Shown one piece after another: positions 61,413 through 64,000 of a stretch of DNA of 64,000 bases. Each line of letters begins with the position of its first letter. Position 1 is the first letter of the stretch. A program made the position numbers and the translations under genes. The notes beneath the pieces are model-generated. The model was not told the DNA's origin, made no database searches, and saw only the letters and a program-made list of their open reading frames with translations. The DNA lies in assembly GCA_946807835.1 (NCBI GenBank), contig OX327695.1, forward strand, positions 26,642,501 through 26,706,500. The letters run 5' to 3'. Origin of the DNA: Ailanthus altissimus (lineage: Eukaryota > Streptophyta > Magnoliopsida > Sapindales > Simaroubaceae).

Positions 61413-64000
61413 TCAATCACGATAGACAGGATCCACAAGAGGGATCTCGCCTAGGTACATAGAGTCGTTTACCTTTTCCACGTAGCTTTTTAGCCGCTGT
61501 CCATTCACTTTGAAAGTCCGTCCATCAGTGGGGTCTTCTATTTCAACAGCACCATTAGGAAAAACATGTCTTACCATAAATGGACCAGTCCATCGAGATC
61601 TCAACTTTCCAGGGTGTAAATGCAATCGAGAATCATAAAGATAGACCCGTTGATTTGGCTCAAAGTGTTTCCTTGAGATCTGTTTATCATGAGCTACTTT
61701 CATTTTAGCTTTGTAAATTTTGGAGTTGTCATATGCGTCATTTCGTAGCTCTTCTATTTCTGACAATTGTAACTTTCTCTGGAGACCTGCAGCATTCAAA
61801 TCAAAGTTAAGGGCTTTGACAGCCCAACAAGCTTTATGTTCTAGCTCAACAGGTAAATGGCAAGCTTTCCCATAAACAAGCCGGTATGGGGACATTCCTA
61901 AGATGGTTTTGTATGCAGTACGATATGCCCATAATGCATCAGAAAGGCGTAGAGACCAATCTTTGCGATTCGGGTTAACCGTCTTTTCCAAAATCTGTTT
62001 AACCTCTCTATTTGCTAGCTCGGCTTGTCCATTTGTCTGTGGATGGTATGCAGTGGAAACTTTGTGAAGAACACTATACCTGCGCATCAAAGCTTCAAAA
62101 GAACGATTACAAAAATGTGTTCCTTGGTCACTAATGATGACACGTGGCGTACCGTACCTAGATAACACATTTTCTTTTAAGAATTTTACCACAGTTGTAT
62201 TATCATTAGTACGACAAGCTACAGCCTCCACCCATTTTGATACATAGTCAACAGCTAAAAGGATGTAAAGATAGCCAAAAGATGAAGGAAATGGACCCAT
62301 AAAATCAATACCCCAACAGTCAAATATCTCGATAACAAGAATAGGGTTAAGAGGCATCATATTTCTTCGAGATAAAGCACCTAACTTTTGACATCTTTCA
62401 CAGGAACGACAAAAATTATTAGTGTCTTTGAACAAAGTGGGCCAATAAAGACCACACTGTAAAATTTTCACAGCTGTCTTCTTCATAGAAAAATGGCCAC
62501 CGCAAGCAGCACTATGGCAAAAATTTAAGACACTAGAAACTTCACTTTCAGGAATGCAACGTCTCATGATTTGGTCAGGACAGTATTTGAAAAGATATGG
62601 ATCATCCCAATAAAAGTTACGTACCTCAACCAAGAACTTACGCTTATCTTGTGCACTCCAGTCAGATGGAAGTTCACCACAAACCAAATAATTTACGATA
62701 TGTGCATACCAAGGTATTTGGCTTATAGCAAAAAGATGTTCATCTGGAAAATCGTCTCGAATGGGTGGCAAATCAGTAGAGTCAGTGAACTCAAGGCAGG
62801 ATAGATGATCAACAACAACATTTTCAACGCCTTTCTTATCTTTGATGGTTATATCAAATTCCTGCAAAAGAAGAATCCACCTAATTAAACGGGCTTTAGC
62901 ATCCTTCTTAGAAAGAAGGTACTTAAGGGCTGCATGGTCAGTAAAAATAACAATAGGTGAACCAATCAAATAAGAACGAAATTTATCTAAGGCAAAAACA
63001 ACAGCTAGTAGTTCTTTTTCAGTAGTAGTGTAATTCATTTGAGCATCATTCAAAGTCCTACTAGCATAATAAACAACAAAGGGTTTTCCCTCCCTCCGTT
63101 GCCCAAAAACTGCTCCTACAGCATAATTACTTGCATCACACATAATTTCAAATGGGAGGTTCCAATCCGGTGATTGCATGATAGGAGCGGTGGTGAGTTT
63201 GGCAATGAGTGTTCGGAATGCCTCCTCACACTCTTGTGTCCATGTAAATTCTGCATCTTTTAGCAAAAGGTTACACAATGGTCTAGATATGGCAGAAAAA
63301 TTTTGTATAAACCTTCTGTAAAAGCCAGCGTGTCCAAGAAAGGATCGGACATCTTTTACCGTTTTAGGTGTAGGTAATTTAAAGATTAATTCAATTTTTG
63401 CCTTGTCAACCTCTATCCCTCTTTCAGATACAATGTGCCCTAAAACGATTCCTGAAGATACCATGAAATGACATTTCTCCCAATTTAGCACAAGTCCTTT
63501 TTCTTCACACCTACTCAAAACAGATTTCAAGTTAAGTAGGCATAAATCAAAAGAATTACCAAAAACAGTCAAATCATCCATAAAGACTTCCATGCATTTT
63601 TCAACCATATCAGAGAAAATACTCAACATGCAACGCTGGAAAGTAGCTGGTGCATTACATAATCCAAATGGCATTCTACGAAAAGCATAAGTACCAAAAG
63701 GGCATGTAAAAGTAGTTTTTTCTTGATCTTCTATAGCTATCTCAATCTGGTAATACCCTGAATACCCATCAAGAAAGCAATAAAAAGGATGTCCAGCTAC
63801 ACGTTCTAAAATTTGGTCGATAAAAGGCAATGGAAAATAGTCTTTTCTAGTGGCTGTGTTTAACTTTCTATAATCAATACACATTCTCCAACCACTTACT
63901 ACCCTAGTTGGAACAGGTATCCCATTCTCATTTTCAACAACAGTAACCCCAGATTTCTTAGGAACTACTTGAGTTGGACTTACCCATTGACTATCAGAAA
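61413..64000 (-). CDS. Ty3/gypsy pol polyprotein, C-terminal part
   Basis: The frame is open from the right edge (starting [14 protein letters not shown]) to the stop at 61413, at least 860 codons, so the N-terminus, protease and gag lie outside. Numbering from Met at 63884: RT with [10 protein letters not shown] (38-47) and FMDD (101-104). RNase H follows with [25 protein letters not shown] and [10 protein letters not shown]. The integrase has an HHCC finger ([16 protein letters not shown]) and the D,D-35-E residues in [15 protein letters not shown] and [10 protein letters not shown]. The tail ends [11 protein letters not shown], typical of the Athila/Calypso group. There is no internal stop or frameshift, which suggests recent activity. 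It supplies replication and integration functions for the element carrying the LOG and virus-like ORFs. Confidence 0.93.
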   Translation of the reverse strand, partial: SDSQWVSPTQVVPKKSGVTVVENENGIPVPTRVVSGWRMCIDYRKLNTATRKDYFPLPFIDQILERVAGHPFYCFLDGYSGYYQIEIAIEDQEKTTFTCPFGTYAFRRMPFGLCNAPATFQRCMLSIFSDMVEKCMEVFMDDLTVFGNSFDLCLLNLKSVLSRCEEKGLVLNWEKCHFMVSSGIVLGHIVSERGIEVDKAKIELIFKLPTPKTVKDVRSFLGHAGFYRRFIQNFSAISRPLCNLLLKDAEFTWTQECEEAFRTLIAKLTTAPIMQSPDWNLPFEIMCDASNYAVGAVFGQRREGKPFVVYYASRTLNDAQMNYTTTEKELLAVVFALDKFRSYLIGSPIVIFTDHAALKYLLSKKDAKARLIRWILLLQEFDITIKDKKGVENVVVDHLSCLEFTDSTDLPPIRDDFPDEHLFAISQIPWYAHIVNYLVCGELPSDWSAQDKRKFLVEVRNFYWDDPYLFKYCPDQIMRRCIPESEVSSVLNFCHSAACGGHFSMKKTAVKILQCGLYWPTLFKDTNNFCRSCERCQKLGALSRRNMMPLNPILVIEIFDCWGIDFMGPFPSSFGYLYILLAVDYVSKWVEAVACRTNDNTTVVKFLKENVLSRYGTPRVIISDQGTHFCNRSFEALMRRYSVLHKVSTAYHPQTNGQAELANREVKQILEKTVNPNRKDWSLRLSDALWAYRTAYKTILGMSPYRLVYGKACHLPVELEHKACWAVKALNFDLNAAGLQRKLQLSEIEELRNDAYDNSKIYKAKMKVAHDKQISRKHFEPNQRVYLYDSRLHLHPGKLRSRWTGPFMVRHVFPNGAVEIEDPTDGRTFKVNGQRLKSYVEKVNDSMYLGEIPLVDPVYRD

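Larger units (their letters stand above)
56731..64000 (-). mobile_element. Ty3/gypsy (Athila/Calypso-like) retrotransposon carrying LOG and a virus-like ORF
   Basis: Minus-strand order, entering from the right edge: pol (RT, RNase H, integrase; stop at 61413), accessory ORF 1 (61164-60616), accessory ORF 2, a LOG enzyme (60300-59653), a non-coding stretch with a G-rich TTTGGGGGGAGG, a polypurine tract GGTTGGGGGC at 58288-58297, and the 3' LTR (58287-56731). All three ORFs are open, so this is a much younger element than its copia and LINE neighbours. The gag and 5' LTR lie outside the window. The accessory ORFs occupy the place where Athila-type elements carry an env-like gene. Confidence 0.85.

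Overview
This window comes from a flowering-plant nuclear genome, most likely a eudicot. It has AT-rich intergenic DNA, GT-AG introns, plant gene families (Tm-1-like, CYP85-clan P450, BCS1-type AAA-ATPase) and dense nested retrotransposons and DNA transposons. The species cannot be named from sequence alone. No tRNA, rRNA or CRISPR feature was seen.

Layout. 0.7-3.0 kb: a five-exon Tm-1-like gene encoding only the N-terminal (UPF0261-type) domain. 3.5-16.2 kb: a transposon nest with an LTR-like repeat, a long-TIR DNA element with an internal GGCCATTT-type repeat, two related solo LTRs of about 2.2-2.35 kb and a palindrome-rich minisatellite. 16.5-20.8 kb: a complete nine-exon Tm-1-like gene (756 aa). 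21.4-25.6 kb, minus strand: a nine-exon cytochrome P450 (492 aa) with one GC-AG intron. 27.8-30.3 kb: a two-exon BCS1-type AAA-ATPase with an in-frame stop near its 3' end. 30-37 kb: AT-rich intergenic DNA. 39.2 kb: a fragment of a second AAA-ATPase copy. 40.1-42.5 kb: about four tandem units of 590 bp. 42.4-49.0 kb, minus strand: a decayed Ty1/copia element carrying a MULE-like insertion. 50.0-52.6 kb: a non-autonomous CACTA element holding a probable cyclophilin exon and an LTR-like repeat. 52.7-54.4 kb, minus strand: the decayed 3' half of a LINE. 54.4-56.7 kb: the 5' part of a gypsy-like element, cut by a second gypsy element that runs from 56.7 kb past the right edge.

The most unusual object is that last element, read on the minus strand. 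Its Ty3/gypsy (Athila/Calypso-like) pol is followed by two intact accessory ORFs and then the 3' LTR. The first (182 aa) has a basic stretch plus a four-cysteine motif resembling the nucleic-acid-binding proteins of carlaviruses, a group linked to RNA-silencing suppression. The second (215 aa) is an intronless LOG-type cytokinin riboside monophosphate phosphoribohydrolase with its signature motifs intact. Each is preceded by a TATA-like box and a shared CTCAGTT motif. A retrotransposon carrying both a cytokinin-activating enzyme and a virus-like nucleic-acid-binding protein is the best candidate here for an undescribed system. Expression and function are inference only.

The host genes show a second theme: local duplication with one damaged or trimmed copy. 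There are two Tm-1-like genes, one lacking the C-terminal domain, and two AAA-ATPase copies, one with a nonsense codon and one a fragment. In both cases repetitive DNA lies between the copies.
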